From Pseudanabaena minima (GTDB taxonomy: Bacteria > Cyanobacteriota > Cyanobacteriia > Pseudanabaenales > Pseudanabaenaceae): a DNA stretch of 64,000 nt. A program made the translations under genes and the position numbers. Shown piece by piece: positions 44,561-53,745 of the stretch (positions are counted from its first letter, which is position 1; each line of letters opens with the position of its first letter). The stretch spans positions 62,001-126,000 of the forward strand of contig NZ_CP159508.1 in assembly GCF_051131155.1 (NCBI RefSeq). The letters run 5' to 3'. A model generated the notes under the pieces. The model searched no databases, had not been told where the DNA came from, and was given only the letters and a program-made list of their open reading frames with translations.

Positions 44561-47293
44561 GTGAATACAGCCACAATCAAATCATCTAAATTATCTAAAT
44601 TATCTGAACTAAAGTCAGCAATTATTCGTGAACCGTTGATCGTTAATGCTGGAGCAACTGTCATGGAGGCGATCGCCTTAATGAGTAGTGGGAGAGTGCA
44701 ATGTGATGCGGAGAATCATAGCGACAATCATCAGCAACAATTTCTGCAAGAGGCAAGATCTAGCTGTGTCTTGGTATTGGAAGAAGAAAAGTTGATCGGC
44801 GTAGTGACCGAGCGCGATGTGGTACGCCTCAGCGCTCAGCAACTAGACCTCAATCGTCTATTAGTCCGAGAGGTGATGGCACATCCTGTGGTTACTATGC
44901 GCGAGTCTGACCTTACAGATTTATTGTTAGCAGTCAACCTAATTCAGCAATACCACATTCGCCATTTGCCTCTTCTCGACGATCAAGATCTCCTCGTGGG
45001 AATGGTAACTCATGAAAGTTTACGCCAAATTACCAGACCCATTGATCTCATGCGGCTGCGATTGGTGTCTGAGGTGATGACTTCTGATGTAGTGTGTGCT
45101 GCTCCCGATTGCTCGATGTTGGCGATCGCGCAAATGATGGCAGGGCAGAAAATTAGTTCGGTGATGATTGTTGAGACATGCAGAACAGATGACTCCCTCC
45201 AGATTCCAGTGGGAATAGTGACCGAGCGTGATGTTGTGCAGTTTCAAGCTCTAGGCTTAAACCTTGAAACCTGTATCGCGCATACGGTGATGAGCACGCC
45301 GATTTTTGCGGTTACGCCAGAGGATAACCTGTTGACAGTGCAGCAAATTATGGAGCAGAGGTTGGTTCGGCGCTTGGCGGTGACAGGTGAATTTGGCGAA
45401 CTATTAGGAATCGTCACACAGACCAGTTTGCTCCAAGCCTTAAATCCGATTGAAATGTATAATTTAGCCAAGGTTTTAGAGGCAAAAGTAGAACAACTAG
45501 AATCAGAAAAAGTAGCTCTGCTAGAAAATCGAAATATTGAGTTAGAACTTCAGGTTGTAATTACTCAACGTATCCGTCAATCCCTCGATCTCCCAATAAT
45601 TTTTGATACCGCTTGTCAAGAAATTCAGCAATTACTGCAATGCGATCGCGTCGGTATTTTTAAACTCGATCCTGATTCTAATTTTGATTATGGCGAATTT
45701 GTTGCCGAGTCCGTTGCCGATGAATTGTTCTCCGTCATGAAAGTTCGCATTTCTGACCATTGCTTTGGCGAAGGCTATGCCGCCGCCTATGCCAAAGGTC
45801 GAATACAGGTCGTGAATGATATAGATAACGCTGGTCTGATGGACTGTTACCGTATTGCCTTAACCAAGATTCAGGTAAGGGCAAATCTAGTGATACCAAT
45901 ATTACGTGGCAACAACCTATGGGGCTTGCTATGCATCCATCAATGCGCTAACACTCGCCAATGGCAAGATCATGAAATTAATCTAGTCCAACAAATTGCG
46001 AATCAATTAACGATCGCTATTCAGCAAGCTAGTCTATATGAGCAATCTCAACAAGAAATTGCGGAACGTAAACAAGCCCAGCAACAATTAACCGAAACTA
46101 ACCAACAACTCGCCCGTGCAACCAGACTCAAAGACGAATTTCTCGCCAATATGAGCCACGAACTGAGGACACCGCTCAATTCGATTTTGGGAATGAATGA
46201 AGCTCTACAGGACGAAATATTTGGCAGTATTAATGAGCGCCAGCTTAAAGCATTGCAAACCATTGAGAGTAGCAGTAAGCATCTTTTAGAATTGATTAAT
46301 GATATTCTTGATGTTGCCAAAATAGAGTCTGGACAAGTCACGCTAGAACTAACAGCGACAGATCTCGACAGCCTTTGCAAGTCGAGCATAGCATTTATCA
46401 AGCAGCAAGCGTTAACCAAGCGAATTCAATTAATACCGAGAATTCCTAAGAATTTGCCAGAAATAATGCTAGATGAAAGGCGGATTCGGCAAGTCTTAAT
46501 CAATCTACTAAATAATGCTGTTAAATTTACTCTAGAAGGAGGGACAATCACGTTAGAAGTATCGCAAGTTCAACTTGAAAGTAGTACAACTAATCTAACG
46601 CCTCTAAACTACATAAAGATAGCCGTGATTGATACAGGGATAGGCATCTCGGCAGAAAACATTCAGAAACTGTTCCAGCCCTTTATGCAAATCGATAGTG
46701 CGCTGAACCGTCAATATACTGGCACGGGATTGGGGTTGGCTTTAGTCAAAAGGATTGTAGAAATTCATGGAGGAACCGTAGAACTGACTAGTGAGGTGGG
46801 AGTCGGTAGTTGCTTTGCGATTAATCTTCCCATTAATGTCGGCGACCCAGCAATCGAAGAACAAACTGAGCAGGACTCGTCAGGACAGTCTCAGATCGGT
46901 CAGAGCCAAACTGAAGAACTAATTTCACCCTTGATTTTGCTAGCAGAAGATAACGAGGCTAGTATTGCGACATTCTCCACTTACCTCGAAGCTAAGGGCT
47001 ACCGCATTTTATTGGCAACTGATGGACAAAAGGCGATCGATCTTGCCAAAGCAGAGCAGCCCGATTTGATTTTGATGGATATCCAGATGCCAGTTATGGA
47101 TGGATTAGAGGCAATTAAACAAATTCGTCTTGATGCCAATTTAGTTAATATTCCGATTATCGCTTTAACGGCTTTGGCAATGGCAGGCGATCGCGAAAGA
47201 TGTTTAGCCGCAGGTGCTAACGAATATATCAGTAAACCGATCAAACTCAAGCAGCTAGCAACTGTAATGCAACAACTTTTATCGTCGCTTTAA
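44561..47293 (+). CDS. CBS-GAF hybrid histidine kinase with DXCF-type cyanobacteriochrome GAF
   Basis: A protein of 910 residues starting at GTG (an overlapping ATG reads straight into TGA). Four CBS domains (about 14-305) form two pairs that usually sense adenine nucleotides. A GAF domain follows (about 328-485), with DHCF (Cys401) and Cys429-Tyr430 in LMDCYRIALTKIQVRANL. Then HisKA (His533), HATPase and receiver (Asp840). The cysteine pair again has 28-residue spacing, as in the upstream kinase. The usual His after the second Cys is Tyr. It starts 27 bases after the previous gene and is followed after 33 bases by a paralogue with nearly identical N- and C-terminal parts. It may integrate energy state and light; function is inferred from domains. 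Confidence 0.9.
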   Translation: MNTATIKSSKLSKLSELKSAIIREPLIVNAGATVMEAIALMSSGRVQCDAENHSDNHQQQFLQEARSSCVLVLEEEKLIGVVTERDVVRLSAQQLDLNRLLVREVMAHPVVTMRESDLTDLLLAVNLIQQYHIRHLPLLDDQDLLVGMVTHESLRQITRPIDLMRLRLVSEVMTSDVVCAAPDCSMLAIAQMMAGQKISSVMIVETCRTDDSLQIPVGIVTERDVVQFQALGLNLETCIAHTVMSTPIFAVTPEDNLLTVQQIMEQRLVRRLAVTGEFGELLGIVTQTSLLQALNPIEMYNLAKVLEAKVEQLESEKVALLENRNIELELQVVITQRIRQSLDLPIIFDTACQEIQQLLQCDRVGIFKLDPDSNFDYGEFVAESVADELFSVMKVRISDHCFGEGYAAAYAKGRIQVVNDIDNAGLMDCYRIALTKIQVRANLVIPILRGNNLWGLLCIHQCANTRQWQDHEINLVQQIANQLTIAIQQASLYEQSQQEIAERKQAQQQLTETNQQLARATRLKDEFLANMSHELRTPLNSILGMNEALQDEIFGSINERQLKALQTIESSSKHLLELINDILDVAKIESGQVTLELTATDLDSLCKSSIAFIKQQALTKRIQLIPRIPKNLPEIMLDERRIRQVLINLLNNAVKFTLEGGTITLEVSQVQLESSTTNLTPLNYIKIAVIDTGIGISAENIQKLFQPFMQIDSALNRQYTGTGLGLALVKRIVEIHGGTVELTSEVGVGSCFAINLPINVGDPAIEEQTEQDSSGQSQIGQSQTEELISPLILLAEDNEASIATFSTYLEAKGYRILLATDGQKAIDLAKAEQPDLILMDIQMPVMDGLEAIKQIRLDANLVNIPIIALTALAMAGDRERCLAAGANEYISKPIKLKQLATVMQQLLSSL

Positions 47294-47326
47294 CTTTGAA
47301 CTTTGAACTTTGAATAGAGTCAGCAT

Positions 47327-50300
47327 GTGAATACAGCCACAATCAAATCATCTAAATTATCTGAACTAAAGTCAGCAATTATTCGTGAACCGTTGATCGT
47401 TAATGCTGGCGCAACTGTCATGGAGGCGATCGCCTTAATGAGTAGTGGGAGAGTGCAATGTGATGCGGAGAATCATAGCGACAATCATCAGCAACAATTT
47501 CAGCAAGAGGCAAGATCTAGCTGTGTCTTGGTATTGGAAGAAGAAAAGTTGATCGGCATAGTGACCGAGCGCGATGTGGTACGCCTCAGCGCTCAGCAAC
47601 TAGACCTCAATCGTCTATTAGTCCGAGAGGTGATGGGTCATCCTGTAGTTACTATGCGCGAGTCTGACCTTACAGATTTATTTTTAGCAGTCAATCTACT
47701 CCAGAAGTCCCACATTCGCCATTTGCCAATTCTCGACGATCAAGATCTCCTTGTGGGAATGGTAACTCATGAAAGTTTACGCCAAATTACCAGACCCATT
47801 GATCTCATGCGGCTGCGATTGGTGTCTGAGGTGATGACTTCTGATGTAGTGTGTGCTGCTCCCGATTGCTCGATGTTGGCGATCGCGCAAATGATGGCAG
47901 GGCAGAAAATTAGTTCGGTGATGATTGTTGAGACATGCAGAACAGATGACTCCCTCCAGATTCCAGTGGGAATAGTGACCGAGCGTGATGTTGTGCAGTT
48001 TCAAGCTCTAGGCTTAAACCTTGAAACCTGTATCGCGCATACGGTGATGAGCACGCCGATTTTTGCGGTCAAGCCAGAGGATAACCTGTTGACGGTGCAG
48101 CAAATTATGGAGCAGAGGTTGATTCGGCGCTTGGCGGTGACAGGTGAATTTGGCGAACTATTAGGAATCGTCACACAGACCAGTTTGCTCCAAGCCTTAA
48201 ATCCGATTGAAATATATAATTTAGCCAAGATTTTAGAGGCAAAAGTAGAACAACTAGAATCAGAAAAAATAACTCTGCTAGAAAATCGCAATATTGAATT
48301 AGAGCGTCAGATTCATGAAAGAACCGCATTTTTATTGGAAGCAGAGAAAGCGTTACAAAAAATCAATCAATCATTAGAGTTGACAGTTCAAGAGAGAACT
48401 CAAGAGCTATGGCAAGTCAATAAACTGCAACGAGCAATTCTTGATGGTACGGATTACGCGATTATCTTCACTGACTTAAATGGCATTATTCAGACCTTTA
48501 ATGCTGGTGCTGAGAAAATGTTGGGTTATAGCACAGAAGAAGTTATCGGCAAGATCAAGTCCGAAATCTTCTTTGATCGTCAAGAACTTATCAATAGGGC
48601 TTCTGGTATTTCAACCGAAGGAGAAGAAAATATTTGGGAGTTTAGCTCATTCTTGTCTATGGCGAATCAAGGGCTTCTTAGTGATGAATGGACGCATATT
48701 CGTAAAGATGGATCGCGCTTTTCTGTTGAGCTATCGGTGACACCCCTTAATGACGATAATGGGAAAACGATTGGCTTTTTAAGTGTCAGCAAAGATACTA
48801 GCGATCGCAAACAAGTTGAAAAAGCCTTAAAAGAAAGCGAACAGAGCTATGCTAGCCTCATGGCAGCGGCTCCAGTAGGAATCTTCCGCACCGATGCGAT
48901 GGGACATTGCACCTACGTCAACGAGCGCTGGTGTAGTATTTCAGGGCTGACCCTAGAATCTGCCTTAGGAGACGGATGGCGACAAGGTCTCTACTATGAA
49001 GACAGGCAAGCCATCAGTGACGAGTGGTATCGATCAGTGCAAGAAGATCGACCTTTTTCCCTTGAGTATCGCTTTCAACGTCCTGACGGAGTATTAACTT
49101 GGGTTTATGGGCAATCAGTCACCAAACTTGATGTCGATGGAATCATCACAGGCTATGTCGGGACGATTACAGATATTAACGATCGCAAACAAGCTGAAAA
49201 AGCCTTAAAAGAAAGCGAACGTCTTTTCTCAACATTGGTCGCTACTTCTCCTGTTGTCATTACTCGCTTCGATCTTAAGCCATTAAACTGTATCTACGTC
49301 AACGAACGTTGGAGCGAAATGACAGGAAGATCCGTCGCATCAGCAATGGGGAGAGGATGGCTCGACGCAGTGCATCCCGATGAGCGAGATATGATCAGAG
49401 GATTGACAGAACATGAGTTCTTCTCGCCTTTATCTCGTCAATTTGTGTTGACTGGGGAAGGCAGACATCTTCGCCCAGATGGCACAATTAACTGGTATTT
49501 TTCTCAACTCGTCAAAGAATACAATGAGAGTGGGGAAGTCACTGGCTACATCGGAACGTTAACTGATATTAGCGATCGCAAACAATCTGAAACAAAATTG
49601 CAGTTAGCTAACGAAGAACTGAAGCGTGCAACCAGACTCAAGGACGATTTTCTCGCCAATATGAGCCACGAACTGAGGACACCGCTCAATTCGATTTTGG
49701 GAATGAATGAAGCTCTACAGGACGAAATATTTGGCAGCATTAACGAGGGGCAACTTAAAGCATTGCAAACCATTGAGAGTAGCAGTACGCATCTTTTAAC
49801 ATTGATTAATGACATTCTCGATGTTGCCAAAATAGAGTCTGGACAAGTCACGCTAGAGCTAACAGCGACAAAGCTCGACAGCCTCTGCCAGTCGAGCTTA
49901 GCATTTATCAAGCAGCAAGCATTAACCAAGCGAATTCAATTAATATCGAGAATTCCTAAGTATTTGCCAGAAATAATGCTAGATGAAAGGCGGATTCGAC
50001 AAGTCTTAATCAATCTACTAAATAATGCTGTTAAATTTACTCTAGAAGGAGGGACAATCACGTTAGAAGTATCACAAGTTCAACTTGAAAGTAGTACAAC
50101 TAATCTAACGCCTCTAAACTACATAAAGATAGCCGTGATTGATACAGGGATAGGCATCTCGGCAGAGAACATCCAGAAACTGTTTCAGCCCTTTATCCAA
50201 ATCGATAGTGCGCTGAACCGTGAATATCAAGGAACTGGATTGGGTTTGGCTTTAGTCAAAAGACTTGTCGAACTTCATGGAGGAAACGTAGAACTGACAA

Positions 50301-50803
50301 GCGAAGTGGGAGTCGGTAGTTGCTTTGCGATTAATCTTCCCATTAATATCGGCGACCCAGTAATCGACGCGCAAAGTGAGAACTTGTCAGGACAGTCTCA
50401 GATCGGTCAGAGCCAAACTGAAGAACTAATTTCACCCTTAATTTTGCTAGCAGAAGATAACGAAGCTAATATTGCGACATTCTCCACTTACCTTGGATCT
50501 AAGGGCTACCGCTTTTTATTGGCAACTGATGGACAAAAGGCGATCGATCTTGCCAAATTGCATCATCCTGACCTGATTTTGATGGATATCCAGATGCCAG
50601 TTATGGATGGATTAGAGGCAATTAAACAAATTCGTCTTGATCCCAATTTAGTTAATATTCCGATTATTGCTTTAACGGCTTTGGCAATGACTGGCGATCG
50701 CGATCGATGTCTAGCAGCAGGAGCTAATGACTATCTCTCTAAACCCGTCAAGCTTCGACAACTTAACCTCTTAATTCAGGAGGTTTTAGGCTCCGTAAAA
50801 TAA
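47327..50803 (+). CDS. CBS-PAS hybrid histidine kinase, tandem paralogue
   Basis: A protein of 1158 residues, also GTG-initiated. The four N-terminal CBS domains and the HisKA-HATPase-receiver half are almost identical to the preceding gene, but the GAF is replaced by three PAS/PAC units (about 368-755). The first PAS (LDGTDYAIIFTDLNGIIQTFNAG) closely matches a PAS of the kinase at 39417. So it looks like a chimera of its two upstream neighbours. His781 and receiver Asp1087 are intact. There are no bilin-type cysteines. A perfect 28-bp hairpin follows the gene, ending a probable three-kinase operon. Confidence 0.92.
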   Translation: MNTATIKSSKLSELKSAIIREPLIVNAGATVMEAIALMSSGRVQCDAENHSDNHQQQFQQEARSSCVLVLEEEKLIGIVTERDVVRLSAQQLDLNRLLVREVMGHPVVTMRESDLTDLFLAVNLLQKSHIRHLPILDDQDLLVGMVTHESLRQITRPIDLMRLRLVSEVMTSDVVCAAPDCSMLAIAQMMAGQKISSVMIVETCRTDDSLQIPVGIVTERDVVQFQALGLNLETCIAHTVMSTPIFAVKPEDNLLTVQQIMEQRLIRRLAVTGEFGELLGIVTQTSLLQALNPIEIYNLAKILEAKVEQLESEKITLLENRNIELERQIHERTAFLLEAEKALQKINQSLELTVQERTQELWQVNKLQRAILDGTDYAIIFTDLNGIIQTFNAGAEKMLGYSTEEVIGKIKSEIFFDRQELINRASGISTEGEENIWEFSSFLSMANQGLLSDEWTHIRKDGSRFSVELSVTPLNDDNGKTIGFLSVSKDTSDRKQVEKALKESEQSYASLMAAAPVGIFRTDAMGHCTYVNERWCSISGLTLESALGDGWRQGLYYEDRQAISDEWYRSVQEDRPFSLEYRFQRPDGVLTWVYGQSVTKLDVDGIITGYVGTITDINDRKQAEKALKESERLFSTLVATSPVVITRFDLKPLNCIYVNERWSEMTGRSVASAMGRGWLDAVHPDERDMIRGLTEHEFFSPLSRQFVLTGEGRHLRPDGTINWYFSQLVKEYNESGEVTGYIGTLTDISDRKQSETKLQLANEELKRATRLKDDFLANMSHELRTPLNSILGMNEALQDEIFGSINEGQLKALQTIESSSTHLLTLINDILDVAKIESGQVTLELTATKLDSLCQSSLAFIKQQALTKRIQLISRIPKYLPEIMLDERRIRQVLINLLNNAVKFTLEGGTITLEVSQVQLESSTTNLTPLNYIKIAVIDTGIGISAENIQKLFQPFIQIDSALNREYQGTGLGLALVKRLVELHGGNVELTSEVGVGSCFAINLPINIGDPVIDAQSENLSGQSQIGQSQTEELISPLILLAEDNEANIATFSTYLGSKGYRFLLATDGQKAIDLAKLHHPDLILMDIQMPVMDGLEAIKQIRLDPNLVNIPIIALTALAMTGDRDRCLAAGANDYLSKPVKLRQLNLLIQEVLGSVK

Positions 50804-50811
50804 GAACCGAC

Positions 50812-50870
50812 TAAACCCCAAGAAGACGAGTGGCGGTGCAAAGCACCGCCACTCGTCTTCTTGGGGTTTA
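50812..50870. repeat. Perfect inverted repeat, 28-bp arms, AAA loop
   Basis: Arms 50812-50839/50843-50870, the longest perfect hairpin in the window, apex GGTGC-AAA-GCACC. It lies 8 bases past the third kinase and ends that transcript. Confidence 0.88.
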
Positions 50871-50908
50871 TGTCCTAAGCAAAATTTGGTATAGCTAACC
50901 TTTATCAG

Positions 50909-50955
50909 GACAAATAGTGTGAGGCGGCGCGAAGCGCCGCCTCACACTATTTGTC
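50909..50955. repeat. Perfect inverted repeat, 22-bp arms, GAA loop
   Basis: Arms 50909-50930/50934-50955, apex GGCGGCGC-GAA-GCGCCGCC. A third, imperfect hairpin follows at about 50961-51007 and lies next to the 3' end of bciB (minus). Confidence 0.85.
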
Positions 50956-51025
50956 AAAGCTCAAGAATTGAATGGCGACGCTCCGCGCCGCCGTTCAATT
51001 CTTGGGCTTGGCGACAGCTATAAAA

Positions 51026-52222
51026 TTACACTTTTGGTAATTGGTACTGAGCAATGATTCGCTTCGCAAATTCAGGGACGTGAGCTTCTAGCTTCTTGGG
51101 ATAATTGCGGCGCACGTAGAGATAATTGCGGACAAAGTGAGAATCAATGGAGAAACGCCCATATTCCAAACCTTTTGGCCCAATTTTATTCACTACAAAA
51201 CTGATGATCCAAGCTAACCAAATTGGTAAAGTCACTGCCTGATCGTATGCCGAGATACCCTGTTGCACGGCGGCACGGCGATCGCCACCAGAGATCACAG
51301 GTTGAGTCTGCAATTGATCCTTGATTAACTCCAGCATCTCTTTGCCCGTCTCATTTCGCACCACGATCCATTGCCAGCCAAAGGTTGCGCCCATATAGCC
51401 CACGACGATATCAGCGAGGGCATTGGTGTAGTCAAAGCAAGTCATGCAGGATGGGGCGAATACATCCTTAAGTTCCTTGGTATTTAGTCCAAAAAATGGC
51501 ACTAACTCCGTCGAACCATCGGAATGCTTGAAATGTACATTAAAGTCCTGCATGAATTCGTAATGCACTACCGTTTCAGGCGATCGGCTAGTGGTATCGA
51601 GAAATTTCTGTAAGCCTTCTCTCGTGACGTTATCAGTACAGGGTGTCCCCAATACATACAGCTTTTCTAAGCCCAGTTCTTTCTCGACAGTTCGCAGGGC
51701 TTGAATTTGGCAGCCGACACCGATCGCCAATAATCTTTTAATTCCCGACTGCTCAATCTGTTCTAATACTGAGAGATTCGGTGAAAGAGTCGGTTTATTC
51801 ACCCGTGCAGCAAGAATTTCCTCACGATTTCGGGCAATTATAGGCTGTGGCTTAAAGCGATCGCTAGCACTAGACTGCACACAGACCACACCTTCAACTA
51901 ACCCTTTTTCGAGCATCTCGATCGCCAGAGTAGACACAATGCCTGTCCATTGCGCCCCTGCGATCGGTTCAGTTTTGCGGGCGGCGATCATTTCTTGATG
52001 CACGCCGAAATAAAGTTCTTTTTCATTATCAAGATCACGCGATCGACCGTGGGACTGAGTTTCGAGTTCGTCAATATGCTGCGTGATAAATGCACAAGCC
52101 TCTTTGACGTAATGAATGTAATAGGTATCACAGAGACCACACTCACTGCATAATTCTTTGGCAGGACGACGCTGTGTATCCGCAAGAGCTTTGGCTTTGC
52201 GATGGGATGGGACAACCGACAT
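51026..52222 (-). CDS. bciB: Ferredoxin-dependent 3,8-divinyl (proto)chlorophyllide 8-vinyl reductase
   Basis: A protein of 398 residues. It belongs to the FrhB family of FAD/iron-sulfur proteins and reduces the C8 vinyl group in chlorophyll synthesis using ferredoxin. The N-terminal CSECGLCDTYYI and later C residues (GVGCQIQALRTVEK, GTPCTDN, APSCMTCFDYTNALADI) provide cluster ligands. The whole sequence closely follows the Synechocystis-type BciB I remember. Its own promoter would be in the 299-base gap upstream, which also holds MITE copy 3. It has no operon partners. Confidence 0.92.
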   Translation of the reverse strand: MSVVPSHRKAKALADTQRRPAKELCSECGLCDTYYIHYVKEACAFITQHIDELETQSHGRSRDLDNEKELYFGVHQEMIAARKTEPIAGAQWTGIVSTLAIEMLEKGLVEGVVCVQSSASDRFKPQPIIARNREEILAARVNKPTLSPNLSVLEQIEQSGIKRLLAIGVGCQIQALRTVEKELGLEKLYVLGTPCTDNVTREGLQKFLDTTSRSPETVVHYEFMQDFNVHFKHSDGSTELVPFFGLNTKELKDVFAPSCMTCFDYTNALADIVVGYMGATFGWQWIVVRNETGKEMLELIKDQLQTQPVISGGDRRAAVQQGISAYDQAVTLPIWLAWIISFVVNKIGPKGLEYGRFSIDSHFVRNYLYVRRNYPKKLEAHVPEFAKRIIAQYQLPKV

Positions 52223-52313
52223 TTTGCTATTTCTGACTATAAAGAGCTAGCTAGATCATAGCTTTTTTGGGTTGTTGAGGATATCTGAGAACGCAAAGCG
52301 TTCTTCTCAGTTA

Positions 52314-52484
52314 TAACTGATGTTACGTGGAAGGAATTACTGCGATCCTCAAGGTTGGGGGCTGGCACGGGGGCACAGCCCCTACAGTTTCTAAAATTGT
52401 ACAGGTAGGGGCAATGCCCCCGTGCTTGCCCTGTCACGCTAGCAGTAGGAGATTCATCATCTGCGTTCCACGTAACATCAGTTA
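52314..52484 (-). mobile_element. MITE copy 3 (171 bp)
   Basis: Same terminal inverted repeats as copies 1 and 2, inserted in opposite orientation (interior CACGGGGGCACAGCCCCTAC comes first). The interior is more diverged than between copies 1 and 2. It lies upstream of bciB and downstream of the REC-kinase gene. Confidence 0.85.
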
Positions 52485-52512
52485 AAAAGAGGGGGCACAA
52501 AGCGCCCCCTTT
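52484..52512 (-). terminator. Terminator of the REC-kinase gene at 52522
   Basis: On the minus strand, GGGGGC (52509-52504) pairs with GCCCCC (52496-52491), followed by a short T run (the A run at 52484-52488 on the plus strand). Begins about 10 bases past the stop. Confidence 0.75.
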
Positions 52513-52521
52513 GTCTAAGCT

Positions 52522-53604
52522 TTAAAAAGGAATTGAGATACAAAGACTTGTACCTACATTTTCTTGGCTTTGGATATCGATTTTACCGCCATAAAATTCC
52601 ACTAAAGTCTTGGCTAGAGACAAACCTAGTCCCATACCCTGCTGTTCATAAAATTGACGCTCAAATTGAATAAATGCACCAATGCTAGCGATTTGCTGTT
52701 CATTCATGCCACGTCCATGATCTTGGATCGTAAATATCCATGTACCGTCAGTAATCTGACTACTGATAGTTACCTTGCTACCCTGTGGAGAATATTTGAA
52801 GGCATTATCGATTAACTCTTCACTGATTTTAGTTAAATCTTCGGACGAAACTGCAAGATTAATTTCGGCAAGATTTAGTTCTAGGTCATCTAGGCGATCG
52901 CATGATCTCGCCTTGCGATCGCCCAGATTGCTAATAATCATCTGGCTATTGCAGGGATAAGTCGAAGTAAACAGAGTCTGACCTTGAGATTTCATCACAA
53001 TTAATCGGCTATAAAGCAAATAGTTTTGGATCAGCCGATAGAGACGCTTCGCTGACTTATGAATACCATCAGCATATTCATAAACTTCAGAAGGAAGTAG
53101 CTCTTCACTTTGCATCATCATCAATTCTGACAGCCCCATAATTCCTGAAAGAGGAGTCTGCAATTCATGGGGCAAAGATAGCGTAATGCTAGTTCGCAAT
53201 GCTTCCATTTTTTCTTCGATGCGTTGGTCTATCGCCTTTTGCCTACCTAGACGCACAGCGATCGCTTCTAGCAATTCATCCTTTGTACAGGGCTTTTCTA
53301 AGTAATCATCAGCTCCTAACGCCATCCCCTTGCGAGTACTGCGTCGATCCATCATCGAGGTCAAAAACAGAAAAGGAACAGTACTTAATGCTTTATTTTG
53401 GCGCAATTGCTCGAGGACTTCATAACCGTTGAGTATTGGCATCATTACGTCACAAAGGATCAAGTCAGGATGTTTTTGGCTTGCTAGATTTACGCCTCTT
53501 TCACCATTTTCCGCAGTAATTACTTCAAATCCTTCTAACGAGAGTAGATCTTCTAAAGATTCTCGAATTAAGTCTTCATCTTCGATGACTAAGATACATG
53601 TCAT
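52522..53604 (-). CDS. Receiver-histidine kinase hybrid
   Basis: A protein of 360 residues. An N-terminal receiver (about 2-122) has Asp52 in LILCDVMMP and Lys in EKPCTKDE. HisKA follows with His146 in SLPHELQTPLSGIMG, then HATPase with N box ISEELIDNAFKYSP, DHGRGM and GMGLGLSLAK. Such REC-HK proteins are common in cyanobacteria: an upstream kinase controls the kinase activity through the receiver. No membrane or sensor domain is present, so it is a cytoplasmic relay. It and the next gene on the same strand (53746) have the same architecture and are separated by 141 bases. Confidence 0.93.
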   Translation of the reverse strand: MTCILVIEDEDLIRESLEDLLSLEGFEVITAENGERGVNLASQKHPDLILCDVMMPILNGYEVLEQLRQNKALSTVPFLFLTSMMDRRSTRKGMALGADDYLEKPCTKDELLEAIAVRLGRQKAIDQRIEEKMEALRTSITLSLPHELQTPLSGIMGLSELMMMQSEELLPSEVYEYADGIHKSAKRLYRLIQNYLLYSRLIVMKSQGQTLFTSTYPCNSQMIISNLGDRKARSCDRLDDLELNLAEINLAVSSEDLTKISEELIDNAFKYSPQGSKVTISSQITDGTWIFTIQDHGRGMNEQQIASIGAFIQFERQFYEQQGMGLGLSLAKTLVEFYGGKIDIQSQENVGTSLCISIPF

Positions 53605-53745
53605 GCTTTTGCCTGTTTTTATTCAGATATTACCCACTTAATGCTCTAGCTAATCAAACAGCTACTTATGAATTGATATAACGTCATAAGTTTCCTAAGC
53701 AAACTTAAGCCCAAAAATATAGTAGCGGTGCAAATTTTTGCCGCT

